Part shown: positions 51,800 to 63,965 of the stretch, one piece after another
Layout of the letters: each line of letters opens with the position of its first letter
How positions within the stretch are numbered: position 1 is the first letter of the stretch
From: Caprimulgus europaeus
Lineage: Eukaryota > Chordata > Aves > Caprimulgiformes > Caprimulgidae
NCBI GenBank assembly: GCA_907165065.1
Contig: OU015539.1
Span: forward strand, 18,258,816-18,322,815
Length of the DNA: 64,000 bases
Direction of reading: 5' to 3'
Translations under genes and position numbers: made by a program
The notes under the pieces: model-generated
Database searches by the model: none
Told to the model about the DNA's origin: nothing
The model's input: the letters and a program-made list of their open reading frames with translations, nothing else

Positions 51800-52043
51800 G
51801 CCCCAGCACTGGAGGCAGCACTGCAGGGGGGGTCTCAGGAGAGCGGAGCAGAGGGGCAGAATCCCCTCCCTGGCCCTGCTGCCCACGCTGCTCTGGGTGC
51901 AGCCCAGGACACGGTTATTGGCTCTGTGCTGCCAGCGCACGGTGCCGCCTCATGTGGAGCTTCTGGTCCCCCAGCACCCCAAGTCCTTCTCCTCAGGGCT
52001 GCTCTCCAGCCACTCATGGCCCAGCCTGGATTTGTGCTTGGGA
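51800..52043 (-). mobile_element. CR1 LINE, minus-strand half of a chimera
   Basis: Starts GGCCCCAGCACTGGAGGCAG and is the reverse complement of the segment seen at 29663-29921 of another CR1 (GAGCAGCCCTGAGGAGAAGG on the minus strand). The CR1 3' end is missing. Confidence 0.85.
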
Positions 52044-52188
52044 CAAACCTCACAAACTTTTTTTTTCCTGTCTAACGAGTTAAAAAACAGAGTTAGAGTT
52101 TGCAACCTGCTACCCCGTGTGTGCCGGTTTTAGGGGTTATCTCAAATTAAATATCTCCAGTAACACGCTTCCAGGCAGTCTGAGGGGC

Positions 52189-52990
52189 TGCCCTGGTTTC
52201 GCCGGGATAGAGCTCATTTTCTTCTTTGTAGCTAGAATAACGCTATGTTTTGGTTTCAGTCTGGGATTTATTACAAGACAGCTGTTGATAATATACCAAT
52301 GCTTTCAGTTCTTGATAAGAAAATTAAAGGACTTTCCCATGTTTTTCTGGTCTGCAGGTACAGTAGAAACTGGGGGGGCATGGTAAGACTGGCAGACCCC
52401 AGTTGGCATTTGGCTAGGCCAAAGGGATATTCCATATCATATAATGTCATCTTCAGTGTATTAATGCAGGTCCAACACAGGGCTCGAAGCCATGAGCCCG
52501 AGATTTAGAGTCTCATGCTCGAGCCGGTTTTCCACAAGTTTAACATTGTGATGAGCTGTTCTTCAGGGGCTGTTATTCCCCAAGTCACTGCCTACGTGAC
52601 AAGTTTTAATTTTCCTTCCACACAGTTCATCCTGTTGTAGTTAACAGAGGATATCCCAAGGTTTTAGTTTTACTTCATGTTCTTTTTTCCTAATTCACTG
52701 AATATTGCTGGGTTGGTCAGAAAGCTCTGGGATCACTAACCAGGAACAGGCTGGGCACCAGTCGGCAGGGGATGAGCAACTGCACTGGGCATCACTCATT
52801 TGCATATTCCATTATTAGTATCATCATCATCATTAGTTTTAATTTTATTTAAAATATTAAATTGGTTTTTATCTCAACCCATGAGTTTTCTCACTTTTAC
52901 TGTTCTGATTCTCTCTCCCATTTCCCAGGTGAGGGGTGTGAGGGCGCGGCTGTGTGGTGTTTGGCTGCCAGCGAGAATAAACCCAGCACA
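52189..52990 (+). mobile_element. ERV LTR containing a tRNA-like insert
   Basis: Begins TGCCCTGGTTTCGCCGGG and GATAGAGCTCATTTTCTTC, then GGCCAAAGGGATATTCCATA at 52418. The 3' part has GGGCACCAGTCGGCAGGGGA at 52753, TTTTTATCTCAACCCATGAG at 52866 and ends AATAAACCCAGCACA at 52990. About 280 bp between 52455 and 52735 do not resemble the LTR type and include a tRNA-Lys-like sequence. It is antisense to LRP5. Confidence 0.75.
52470..52520 (-). pseudogene. tRNA-Lys-like sequence (3' two-thirds)
   Basis: Read on the minus strand, 51 bases align without gaps to the anticodon arm, variable loop, T arm and acceptor 3' strand of a vertebrate tRNA-Lys(CUU), with about nine differences by eye. The start is GAGCATGAGACTCTAAATCT and the T-loop core is TTCGAGCCC. 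The anticodon position reads CTA instead of CTT. The D arm and 5' acceptor strand are not properly present, so it cannot be a working tRNA gene. It could be a retroposed tRNA piece or sequence copied from a retroviral tRNA primer. Confidence 0.72.
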
Positions 52991-53036
52991 GGCACTTACC
53001 AGGAAAAAGAAAAATCCTAATACTCACATAGGTCAC

Positions 53037-53608
53037 TGTGCTGATTTGGCTGGGATGGAGTTAATTGTCTCCCTAGTCACTGGTGTGGGGCTGTGCTGTG
53101 GATTTGTGCTGGAAACAGCGTTGGGAACACAGGGATGGTTCGTTATTGCTGAGCAGGGCTCACACAGAGTCGGGGGCTTTCCTGCTCCTCACCCCACCAG
53201 GGAGGAGGCTGGGGGTGCAGAAGTTGGGAGGGGACACAGCTGGGACAGCTGACCCCAACTGACCAAAGGGACAGTCCAGACTGTATGGCATCATGCTCAG
53301 CAGATAACACTGGGGGAAGAAGAAGGAAAGGGGGGACGTTCAGAGTGATGGCGTTTGTCTTCCCCAGTCACCGTGATGGAGCCCTGCTGTCCTGGAGATG
53401 GCTGAGCACCTGCCTGCCCATGGGGAGCAGTGAGTGAATTCCTTGTTTGGCTTTGCTTGCACATGCAGCTTTACCTGTTGAACTGTCTTTATCTCAACCC
53501 ACCAGTTTTCTCACTTTCACTCTTTTGAGTCTCTCCCCCATCCCACTGCATTAGAGCGAGTGAGCGGCTGCGTGGAGCTCGGTTGCCAGCTGGGGTTAAA
53601 CCACAACA
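53037..53608 (+). mobile_element. 5' LTR of a decayed ERVK-type provirus
   Basis: A complete-looking 572-bp LTR starting TGTGCTGATTTGGCTGGG and ending GGGGTTAAACCACAACA, with TG...CA ends. Internal landmarks are CCAACTGACCAAAGGGACAG at 53257 and TTTATCTCAACCCACCAG at 53488. A primer-binding site follows after eight bases, so this is a 5' LTR rather than a solo LTR. No matching 3' LTR in the same orientation lies in the window. Confidence 0.82.
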
Positions 53609-53616
53609 GTCCTTTC

Positions 53617-53642
53617 TGGCATCCAGTGTGGGGCTCAAAAGG
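53617..53642 (+). other. Primer-binding site, tRNA-Lys type, diverged
   Basis: TGGCATCCAGTGTGGGGCTC resembles the lysine-1,2 primer-binding site (TGGCGCCCAACGTGGGGC), with mutations at CpG-type positions. It lies eight bases after the LTR. It suggests a betaretrovirus-like (ERVK) lineage. Confidence 0.75.
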
Positions 53643-54392
53643 TTTGAAATAACGACAGGTTTGATGGGAATGTGCTAGATGGAGTTTACAGCTGTTATTG
53701 CTGTTTAGCTGTTAATTGACAGGCTCCTGTGTTTGCCATGGGGCTTGCTTGCCTCGACTATAAATTAGTCTCCTGCTCCTCAGTGGCTGCTTTTTGCTAT
53801 CACTGTTGCTGTAGTGCTGCACTGCTCATCATCTGACTGCTGTGCCTGGGAACGTGTTGGTGACAGCAGTGGCCATGCTCCTGGGCTGGCAGATGGCCAG
53901 GACAGCGCTGCTGTTTCTGTGCTGCTGTACTGGGCAGGCTGGAGCTCCGGCGGGAACTCAGGTCTGAGGGACTGTGACCTGCAGATGAGTCCAGGTGGGA
54001 GCAGGAAGCCTGTGTTGCCAGCCAGGTTAGGAGCAGGGGGAGGAGCTCATTGCAAAGTTAAACTCTATAACCTGTCTCAAAAGGACCGGGGTGGAGATTG
54101 TAACAGAAATACCTTCAAATTGTTGTAAACTGGGAACTGAGTTGTGCATTATGGGAATTATCAAGAACCACCTGAGCCAACGGAGAAGCCTTGCAAGAAG
54201 CAGTGAAAGCACAGCACTGTGTGCATCCATGCCTCTAGGACTGAGGTAGGTCTCCCATTCCATGTTCTCATGTCTTCTTCATGGTCACCTAAGTGAAAAC
54301 ACAGTGTGCCCTGTGGTGTGTACTGTCTCTCTTGAGAAGGGGAATGCTTGCTCCTAATAGCTGAGGGGAAGGATCATATTCTATCAAAGGAC
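53643..54392 (+). mobile_element. Presumed provirus leader remnant
   Basis: About 750 bp between the primer-binding site and an inverted LTR piece. No gag, pol or env protein similarity can be read, so I infer leader sequence from position only. Confidence 0.4.
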
Positions 54393-54510
54393 TGTCATGG
54401 TTTCATCCCAGCTGACAACTAAGCATCAGGCAGCTGCCTGCTCCTCCCCACAGTGGGATGAAGGAGAGACTCAGAAGTGTAACAATGAGAAAACTTGTGG
54501 GCACAGTGAA
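54393..54510 (-). mobile_element. LTR 3'-end fragment, inverted
   Basis: TGTCATGGTTTCATCCCAGC, then GTGGGATGAAGGAGAGACTC and AATGAGAAAACTTGTGGG match the reverse complement of the last 120 bases of the LTR at 53037-53608. The rest of the LTR is absent. Confidence 0.68.
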
Positions 54511-55768
54511 CTGCAGTATGAAATATAAATGCGTCTCCTTGACTTACAGTCAGGTGTTTTTTGTTTCTGATGAGCTGTGGATGCACCAGACACACACACA
54601 CAGAGAACAGATCCCCAGGACAGCAGCTGCACTGGCCATCCACTCAGACAGCACGTTCTTGGCAACAGCACCCACACATGAGAGAATGAGTTTGTGCTGA
54701 ATACCTCCAACAGCAAGGAAGGGTGGAAATGTCCCACCCCACACACCACACAGCGAGGGTTCACGTGTTCTGGGGCCAGCAGAGCAGCACGAACTGTGGC
54801 TTACTGGGAAAATCCAGGGTACTGATAGAACCTCTCAAACACAGAAACGTTGCAGGAAAGGACTGTGAGGCTACAAACAGAGCAAGCTGAGCAATACACG
54901 TAAATAACAACCCATCAGATCAATCTGCTTCTATTCTAAAATATTTCCTTAGCAGACTTTTTTCATCTTGTGGAGGAGTATTAATGAAAAGAAGCTAAAC
55001 TGAAGACCAGTCTCAAACTGGCCAGTGCCTGAGCCGTGTCAGGGACCGGTTAAGTCATACAGCTCTTTCCCAAGGGAGCAGAATATACAAGTGTGTCTGG
55101 CACCTCTTTCAAAATGGAAACTGAAAATTTGTTTTCTAATGGAAGTTCTGCAATAGACATCTAACATCCATTTCTGCCGTTAACATGCCAGTGCTGTTTT
55201 AACTCCTGCCAGCCCAAGAACGCACCATGACAGACCCTTCCCAGCCTGGTTCAGAACTGCAGGCAAACACATGTCAGTTTTTTTCCCCATCATATCCTAA
55301 ATGGGCTTATTAGATATTTGTAAATACAGCCACAGAAGGAGTCTGTTCATGATAGTTAACAAAATAAACTGTAAGCATAAAAAGAGGGGGAAGACTTAAA
55401 CCGAAAATATTTACACCTGTTTTAATCTAAGAAAATGCAGAATCCGTTGCTAGGAGCATGGAGATTTCACTCGTTGTCCTCACAATTAAAACAGGGTTGC
55501 ACAATATATAAGATTCTGTGTACCCACAGGCGTCACAACCCACTGCACGTGAAGAATATCTTCTGCTTGCAAGAGCAAGTGAGCCCGCCTTTTCTCTCTA
55601 TTTTTGCCAATAGAAGAGAATCACAAAAAATAAGTATAATAGGGAAAAGAAAAACTGAGGCAATAAAAAGCCCTTACTTTGGCTTCTGCGATTTTCCTCA
55701 CCTTTGATGCCAACCCAAACAGCCTTGCTGGCCTCGCTGCCTCCCGCTGAAGTGAGCCCAGAGCGCTG

Positions 55769-56377
55769 CCAGCCCCAGCACAGCCCCAGCACAGCCCCAG
55801 CCGCAGCACAGCCCCAGCCCCAGCCCCAGCCCCAGCCCCAGCCCCAGCCCCAGCACAGCCCCAGCCCCAGCACAGCCCCAGCCCCAGCCCCAGCCCCAGC
55901 ACAGCCTCAGCCCCAGCCCCAGCACAGCCCCAGCCCCAGCCCCAGCACAGCCCCAGCCCCAGCACAGCCCCAGCACAGCCCCAGCCCCAGCCCAGCCCCA
56001 GCCCCAGCGCCAGCACAGCCCCAGCCCAGCCCCAGCCCCAGCCCCAGCCCCAGCACAGCCCCAGCCCCAGCGCCAGCACAGCCCCAGCCCCAGCACAGCC
56101 CCAGCCCCAGCCCCAGCCCCAGCACAGCCCCAGCCCCAGCCCCAGCCCCAGCACAGCCTCAGCCCCAGCCCAGCCCCAGCCCCAGCCCCAGCCCCAGCAC
56201 AGCCTCAGCACAGCCCCAGCCCCAGCACAGCCCCAGCCCCAGCCCCAGCCCCAGCACAGCCCCAGCACAGCCCCAGCCCCAGCCCCAGCCCCAGCACAGC
56301 CCCAGCCCCAGCACAGCCCCAGCACAGCCCCAGCCCCAGCACAGCCCCAGCACAGCCCCAGCACAGCCCCAGCCCCG
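55769..56377. repeat. CAGCCC hexanucleotide array, about 0.6 kb
   Basis: The plus strand consists of CAGCCC units interrupted irregularly by CAGCA, giving runs such as CCCCAGCCCCAGCCCCAG. The minus strand, sense to LRP5, reads GGGGCT repeats with many closely spaced G4 tracts. All reading frames are open because of the unit composition: Pro/Ser/Gln/Ala-rich on plus, and Gly/Ala/Leu/Trp-rich on minus. This is a repeat artefact and not a gene. Confidence 0.96.
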
Positions 56378-58732
56378 GCTGCAGCGGTGGCAGCCGAGCG
56401 GTCCCTGTCCCGCAGCCTGCAAGGGAAGGGCCGCAGGACCTCTGGGGGGCTCAGCAAGCCCAGGACTTGGCTACAGCCAAACGCTGAGGGTAAATGTGTG
56501 GAGCTGGCAGACAGTCTTGCTTCTCTTCCTGAGGGCAAAACCTTCACAGAGCACAGTCATTCCTCAAACTCATTTATCTAGAAATGCTGCAGGTGCTGCT
56601 CCTCCAGACACCATGAAAACTCAATCGACTTCACAGGCCATGACCGAGGGAAACGTTTCTGTATTGCTTTTCTTGGGTATTGGTGCAGCAATAGACTGCT
56701 TAACAGTACAGTCAAAACATAACTTCAGCAAACTAGCTTATACCACAGGAAGAATATTTTAAATTATTGCCTCAAAGAGAAAAAACTTTTTTTGGGGGTC
56801 TTTACTCTCACATTCTGGTTTGAGAATTGTTTTTATGAATTGATTTAAATTATCTAGTTATTCCTCTTGTCTAGCTTTGAAGCTAATTCAAATTCCCTGG
56901 AGAATCTCCTTTTCAAATTAAAATACTTGGAGCTAACTATTTAGCACTTTTAATTTTCAAACTGTTCTTCCCACATCTCTGTGGAAGATAAACAATTACT
57001 TCATACTAAGAACAGACCACAGCCAGGTCAAGGGACCTATGGCCATCGGTCACTTAGAGCTTAACATGACTTTTAAAAGGAACATTTGTCTGGCTGACAA
57101 ATCTAACAAGCTACCAACCACAAAGTAGGAATTTCTGAATTTGCATGATCTCAGGTCATGTCTCACGCTGTCACCCAAACCCTTGGGTTAATCAAAGACT
57201 ACTATAACAACTTTAGATTGAGGTTCAAAATCCAATTTTTCCTTAGAAATAGGAGCACAAGTGGCCAGTAACCAGATGCATTTCTTAAATAACTTTTTTA
57301 TTCAGAAACTAAGCATTGAGGGTGGTGGGGAACACAACAGGACCTTAAACAACTGTTTGGGACTTCCCCATGACATCTGGCTGTATCCATATTCTCCATC
57401 CATATCCTCAGCTGTCTCAAATTCAATGGACACACTCAACCCAAGTAAGCCCACTACTACATAGAGATCTTCAGCAACTTCGTGAACACATCCACAACAA
57501 GTGTATGAAATGGCTGTTGGTCAATATTCATAGATGACACGAAAGCCATGTGTCCTTCTACACCACAACATTATCAAGCTCTAGCAATCGGCTGAATTTC
57601 CTCTCAGCTGAATACTGTTGTTAATAATTCACTGAAACCTCAGAATCTCATGAACACATGCTCAGAAGCCCAGAAAAACCCTTGCCCCAAGCCTTCATTC
57701 TGCCTCTTCCAGTTATTTAATTTATCAGCTTCAGCTCTGAGTAAAACTGCTTTGGGACTCGGTTCTCTGCAGCGATATCTAAGGCTTGTTTCACTCCTGT
57801 GGCAACACAGTTATTCTTTTAGATTAAGATTTAATCATGGAAAATTAATGCAAAAACAATGGGGAAAAAAGGCATCTCTAGGGCCAGTCCATGGCTAGCC
57901 CACATGGGCTAGCTTTGACCACACTTTAAATTTAAAATAGTGAATCTCCAGAGACACTTCTCTGTCTTACTTCTGGGAGCACAGCATAACAAACAAGCAG
58001 ACAATTTGTCCAAATCTGTCTAGTGTTTGAGCAGCAGGTACGCAGGATTCATCTCTGGCATTCTTAAGAAAACTCTTCCCAAAGAAAGGGGGGCATAAAA
58101 GGTTCACGCCATGTTCTACCAGACATCCTTCCAACAGTTAAGAAATACTACACAATGTCATAAACATTTACACAACATCGTGAGGAAGATTTCCCCTCCT
58201 GAAATTCTGAGGTAAATACCTGCACTGTTTTCAAAGCAGGTGGTACATTAAAAATTACTTCTTGTCCCTGCATCTGGACACCACACAGTCATTAAAGTCC
58301 TGACATGCAGCTCTCTAGGGCCCCACATCCACCCCCTCCTGTACATGAACCTTGCATCAAGTCTTTCACGTGCAGCAATTTCAGATTCCAGTTCCAAGCA
58401 CCACAGACAAGTCAAAACATTTTTAAAAGAGGTTGTACCTGAGTGTCCCAATTTGTTGCAAAAGCCTCAGGTAAAACCTGAGATTTCAAGCAATTAAATT
58501 ACACTTGTAGCAATGTAGACATAACAAACATAACATTTCTTGTAAGAGTTTTCTGAACCACATGAATGTGTTTCTTTTCTTCTCAAATACGGCTTGTTAT
58601 GCGAAATATCACATTAATATTAATGAAACAACAGACTCCTCCAAAACTGGATAAACGTATCCAAGACCTAAAGCAGCACGTGAGAATAGCACTTGTTTTC
58701 TGAATGCATCCAAGAGTGGCTCTGTTACTCAC

Positions 58733-58904
58733 CTCAATTTTATCTGTTTTTGCATCTCCCCAGTAAAGTTTGTCTTTTTCAAGATCCAGTGCCAAGCCAT
58801 TAGGCCACCCCAGGGACGTATTCACCAGAACTCGCCTTTCTGAGCCATCCAAATAAGCACATTCTATTTTGGGACTTTCACCCCAGTCTGTCCAATACAT
58901 GTAG
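58733..58904 (-). CDS. LRP5: LRP5 exon 7 (beta-propeller 2)
   Basis: This 172-bp exon continues propeller 2, equivalent to human residues of about 471-528. It reads [20 protein letters not shown] near the start and [13 protein letters not shown] at the end, giving two YWTD-type strands. The PKIEC form with a cysteine is the LRP5 version; LRP6 has PKIER. The acceptor is an uninterrupted run of 13 T followed by ACAG, and the donor is GAG|GTGAGT. The first base completes the Gly codon begun in exon 6, and the exon ends in phase 0. Only 452 bp separate it from exon 6, whereas the next exon downstream is about 53 kb away. Length and phase equal human exon 7. Confidence 0.96.
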
Positions 58905-59775
<871 letters not shown>

Positions 59776-61259
59776 CTATCATTTCCCTTGCTATTGATGT
59801 GGACACTTCACTACAGCACAGCAGGCTGCAAACTGCCACTGCCACCATAATAAGAAGAGATTTCCTTAAAATAAGGACATTAAACTTTCACTGAAACACA
59901 GACTTGTCTGAGCAAGGAGTTATTCCTAACCAGTTCTTCTCAACGAGCTACTTGTGCTGGCACTCATATTTCACAATGACAGCATCTTTCTCCTGGCCTC
60001 CTAAACTAACATGGAACATGGCAATCTCTACCTAGAATCTAAAAAAACCCAACAAATAATTCAGTGGGAGGAGGTCCAAATATTTCATCACATTAGAAAG
60101 AATTCCTCGGCTCAGCCAGACTTCCCACCAGCCACATCAGTGCATTAGACACGGTTTTCACACACAAGCCCAGCATAATAAATGACAAGGGCTAAGAGAA
60201 GACTTGAGTATTTTGTAAACAAATTGCATTAATGATTTGCTCCAGACAGTCCAACAAGAAAACAAGTCGCAACTACAGCAAGTATTTATCTGGCCAAAGC
60301 TAATGCAAACTCATTCCAAGGCAATAGGATTGTCATTCTTTTCTCTCCTCTGTTCCTCCATCCCACTGCAAAGTTTCACTGCTTGTGGAAAGGTGTCCAA
60401 CAACAACCTGGAGCACATTTCAAAGACAAATGGCCTCTTCAGTGTCATCTTTCTGTCAATTCCTTTTATCAGCACAAAACCAGGACACACAGTAACGAAC
60501 ATCCAGTTGCTTAGCACGTTTTCCCCATTTTCACCCATGCATGCTTCAGCACAAGAGCAGGGAGAGCATTTATCTTCTTCCTACTCTGTTACTGAATCTG
60601 TGTTGTGTAGCTTGAAAACTGACAAGGAGTTTCTATCATTAAGCAATACTCCAAAACTGGAAACCAGAACAAAAGTTATTTGATTCATTTCATCCAGACC
60701 AATAAACACCAGCAGGCAGCGGTAACTTCCAGTTCCCACCAACAGCCCAGATCGAATGGAAATAGCCAACACAGGACAGATCTTCTGAGCCCACTACGAG
60801 TAACAGACATTCAAACCCTCATGAGAACGTTCTTCTTGAAATACTTCTCATCTAGGCATGCATACAGAGTTCCAGAGACTCAGAACCTGAATCCACTGCA
60901 CATCAAAACCAAATCCACATTCACTCTGGGAGATGCTGCTATTGGCTTTTAGGTTTGGAAATCAAAACTTAGTCTCCAAATAATATCTCAAAAGCACTGA
61001 AAAGAAGCAGTGCTAAGGCTGCAAGTGTATCATGGAAGGAGCTGACCTAGAAAAGCAGATCACCCAAACATCACCCAAACAAGTTTGCTCCATGGCACAG
61101 TGGACACAGTTTGATGTGCGCTTTGAACTGCCACAAATCACCACAGTCCCTGAACGAAGCAATGCTGATCTCCTCTTTGCCACAGGCCGCTTGTTCTCAC
61201 TTCTGTATCGCTCCTGAGTGTGTGTTACAAACCACACTAAAGAGCTGATCCAACAAAAG

Positions 61260-61437
61260 GAGCAGCTCTGCTGTGAGGACAAGCTGAGAGAGTTGGGGCT
61301 GTTCAGCCTGGAGAAGAGAAGGCTCCAGGGAGACCTTCCAGTGGCCTCCCAGTACCTGAAGGGGATCCAGGAAGGCTGGGAGGGACTTTGGCCAAGGGCA
61401 GGGAGTGACAGAACAAGGGGCAGGGGTTTTAAACTGA
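61260..61437 (+). mobile_element. CR1 LINE internal fragment
   Basis: GAGCAGCTCTGCTGTGAGGA, then GAGAGAGTTGGGGCTGTTCA to GAGTGACAGAACAAGGGG. It lacks the 3' tail and matches 29991-30150. Confidence 0.87.
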
Positions 61438-62219
61438 AAGAAGACAGATTTAGATTGCACCAACAAACTTTGAGGGACGGCTTGGGTAGAAGGAAAGCAA
61501 CAATAACTCAGAGCTCAAAAACCACGTGGAGAAAACAGAGGAGGGAAAGCCCATACATACATGCTTGACAGCAAAGCAGGAGTGATGTCTACCATCAAAC
61601 TTCCTTAATAAAGACTTTCTAACTTCAAAGGCTGCAAAATAAAAACAAGTTTTCAGGAAGAGTGTTTCTTATGCTTGAAACTTCTGCTCATTTCTCTGGA
61701 CATAGGAAAACTAGAAACCTGTTGCCCAAGTTGAGGAGGAAACAGCCCCAGGTGACCAGACAACTTCTAAGGCTTCCTTCCTCCATTGCCCCCTTAGGTA
61801 AGCACAGCAAGTTTTTCATTTTTTTAAGTTTCCTTTCTGCTAAGGGAACAACATGCAGCAGCCATCCTTAGAAGGCACTGCTAGCAAAGCGTTCATTTCC
61901 AAAAACTTTGAGTCTCCTGGATTTTAGCACCTTTGCTAAATAAAAATAAATACCTAAACCAGGATTTGATATTTTACTTATTATGCTAAAAAATGTTGGT
62001 TTACTTCCTGAAAAATGCAAAATCAATCAATCAGTCAGTCAATCAACTCTTTTATTGAAAACGACCATGGTGGACAGAAGTCCAATATATAGTTTATACC
62101 TCCTCTCCTACTACGCTCCTTTGCTAGATGTGTATTCCAACAAATCATCTTTGAAAGATGAGCTACATACAACAGCAAACAGCACGAGTGAGAGGTGACA
62201 GTGTCAACCACTTCACTGC

Positions 62220-62401
62220 CCAAGCACTGGCACGGGCTGCCCAGGGAGGTGTGGAGTCCCCTTCCCTGGTGGGACTGAACAGACGGACAGACGAGGTGCT
62301 CAGGGACATGGGTTAGAGGTGGGATTGGCAGGGTTGGGTTTATGGTTGGAGTCAATGATCCTAAAGGTCTTTTCCAACCACTGTGGTTCTGTGACTCTGG
62401 G
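62220..62401 (+). mobile_element. CR1 LINE 3' fragment
   Basis: CCAAGCACTGGCACGGGCTG to AACCACTGTGGTTCTGTGAC. It is similar to 21230-21420. The CR1 tail is degraded. Confidence 0.83.
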
Positions 62402-63366
62402 AAACACAAGACAGTTCCCAGTTATTTTAAAAAGCTGTCTGGGAACGAACGCAGCCTGCGGTGCTGTTCTCGCTCTCTACGTCAAGCCTGACCCCAGCAC
62501 CGACAGTCTATTTCTTAATACATCTGAACAAACAGAAAACATTTTATTTTCTAATGCAAATTAAAATTACACATTAACAGCCAAAGGGGGGAAAAAAAAT
62601 CACTGTTACGAGAGACCACCTGCAAACCAGGATGCTGATCTGCAACTGTGGAGGTCAGAGATCAGGCTACAACAGCACAGCAGCTACAGCACCAACAGAT
62701 ACCTCATGTAACAAAGGTTTATGTCTTGCTTCTGTGTTTCTGAGATACTTCACTTGTGGGAGCCAAAATAAAACCTCCTGCTTCAGGCAAGTGAAGGAAA
62801 AATTCAGGCCTCAAAACTCAACATGGAAAGAAGAATGGATCTGGTCACCCAAGTGCTCTACAAACACATAAGAGTTTTAAATTATAAATTAATTTTAAAT
62901 TATTTTACCTCAACTATCTCAAAAAAAAAAAGCAGCACTGCAGCTGTTCAGCCACCCACAGCACTCTTGAGTTTCATATCCACCTCAACTTCTGAATTTC
63001 TACTCTTTTACTGTGTCTGTAATCATAATCTTAATATTAAAGTATGAGTAGTGTGAAACAGAGGAGCATCAAACACGTGCCCAGCCACTGGTAACACAGC
63101 AATTACCAGTATTACATGTATTTCTGAGGTGACCAACATCACAAGCAACACTGCATGGGAACAGACGGACAAATAAGAACCAAGTGCATGTTCTGCCCCT
63201 TCACCACACCTGACTGCAGCTTCACCTTGGTTCACTGCGAACAAGGGCAGAGCTGAACGTACCAGAGGAAAGAACTCGCTGTCTAAGGCTCAGATTATGC
63301 CTGGAGAAGCTGGCTAGACAACAGCCTGAAAGACACTGTTAGTACCTGCCTAAAAGTCACAAGTAG

Positions 63367-63965
63367 CACAGAGTCACAGCCTGGTGGGGCTGGAAGGGAC
63401 CTCTGGAGATCACCCAGTCCAACCCCCCTGCCAGAGCAGGTCCATCTCCAGCAGGTTGCACACGATGGTGTCCAGGTGGGTTTGAATCTCTCCAGAGATG
63501 GAGACTCCACACCCTCTCTGGGCAGCCTGGCCCAGGGCTCTGGCACCCTCACACTCAGGAAGTTTCTCCTCATGTTTCAGTGGAACCTCCTGTGCTCCAG
63601 TTTGTGCCCATTGCCCCTTGTCCTGTCACTGGGCACCACTGAGAAGAGTCTGGCCCCATCCTCTCGACACCCACCCTTTAGGTATTGATCAGCACTGATG
63701 AGATCCTCTCTCAGTCTGCTCTTCTCCAGGCTGAACAGCCCCAGCTCTCTCAGCCTCTCCTCATCAGAAAGATGCTCCAGCCCCTCATCATCTCTGTAGC
63801 CTCCACTGGACTCTCTCCAGAAGATTCCGGTCTTTCTTGAACTCAGGGACCCAGAACTGGACACAGCCTCACCAGAGCAGAGCAGAGGAGGAAGAGAACC
63901 CCCCTCAACCTGCTGGTCACACTCCTGAACCCCAGGAGACCACTGGCCAATAATAATGAAACAGT
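63367..63965 (-). mobile_element. CR1 LINE fragment
   Basis: Starts CACAGAGTCACAGCCTGGTG and runs to CAGGAGACCACTGGCC. It has small deletions relative to 46825-47463. Confidence 0.89.

Larger units (their letters stand above)
5479..58732 (-). other. LRP5: LRP5 intron 7, about 53 kb, repeat-rich
   Basis: The intron runs from the exon 7 donor GTGAGT to the exon 8 acceptor CCCACAG. It hosts about 23 CR1 pieces, all eight LTR pieces and several tandem repeats, listed separately. Between them I see only sequence without recognisable features at 5479-6364, 8784-9566, 10723-11212, 11833-12748, 12961-13886, 14656-16535, 16758-17495, 17851-18954, 19177-20355, 20818-21160, 21421-22820, 23863-24769, 25567-27007, 27656-29509, 30413-31374, 31480-32251, 32703-33650, 33901-34281, 34567-35429, 40743-41154, 41643-42396, 42603-44383, 45365-46824, 47464-47841, 48339-50489, 50746-51458, 54511-55768 and 56378-58732, apart from the minor repeats noted. 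Confidence 0.9.

Noticed and set aside
52470-52520. Functional tRNA gene
   Set aside because: The D arm and 5' acceptor strand are missing and the anticodon is altered; only a fragment is present.
55704-56762. 352-codon open frame on plus (Pro/Gln/Ser/Ala-rich) and 308-codon frame on minus
   Set aside because: Both are created by the CAGCCC hexamer array, which has no stop codons in these frames. There are no domains and the frames are not supported outside the repeat.
60237-60683. 148-codon open frame in intron 5
   Set aside because: No family resemblance, no repeat support and ordinary low-quality composition; most likely chance.
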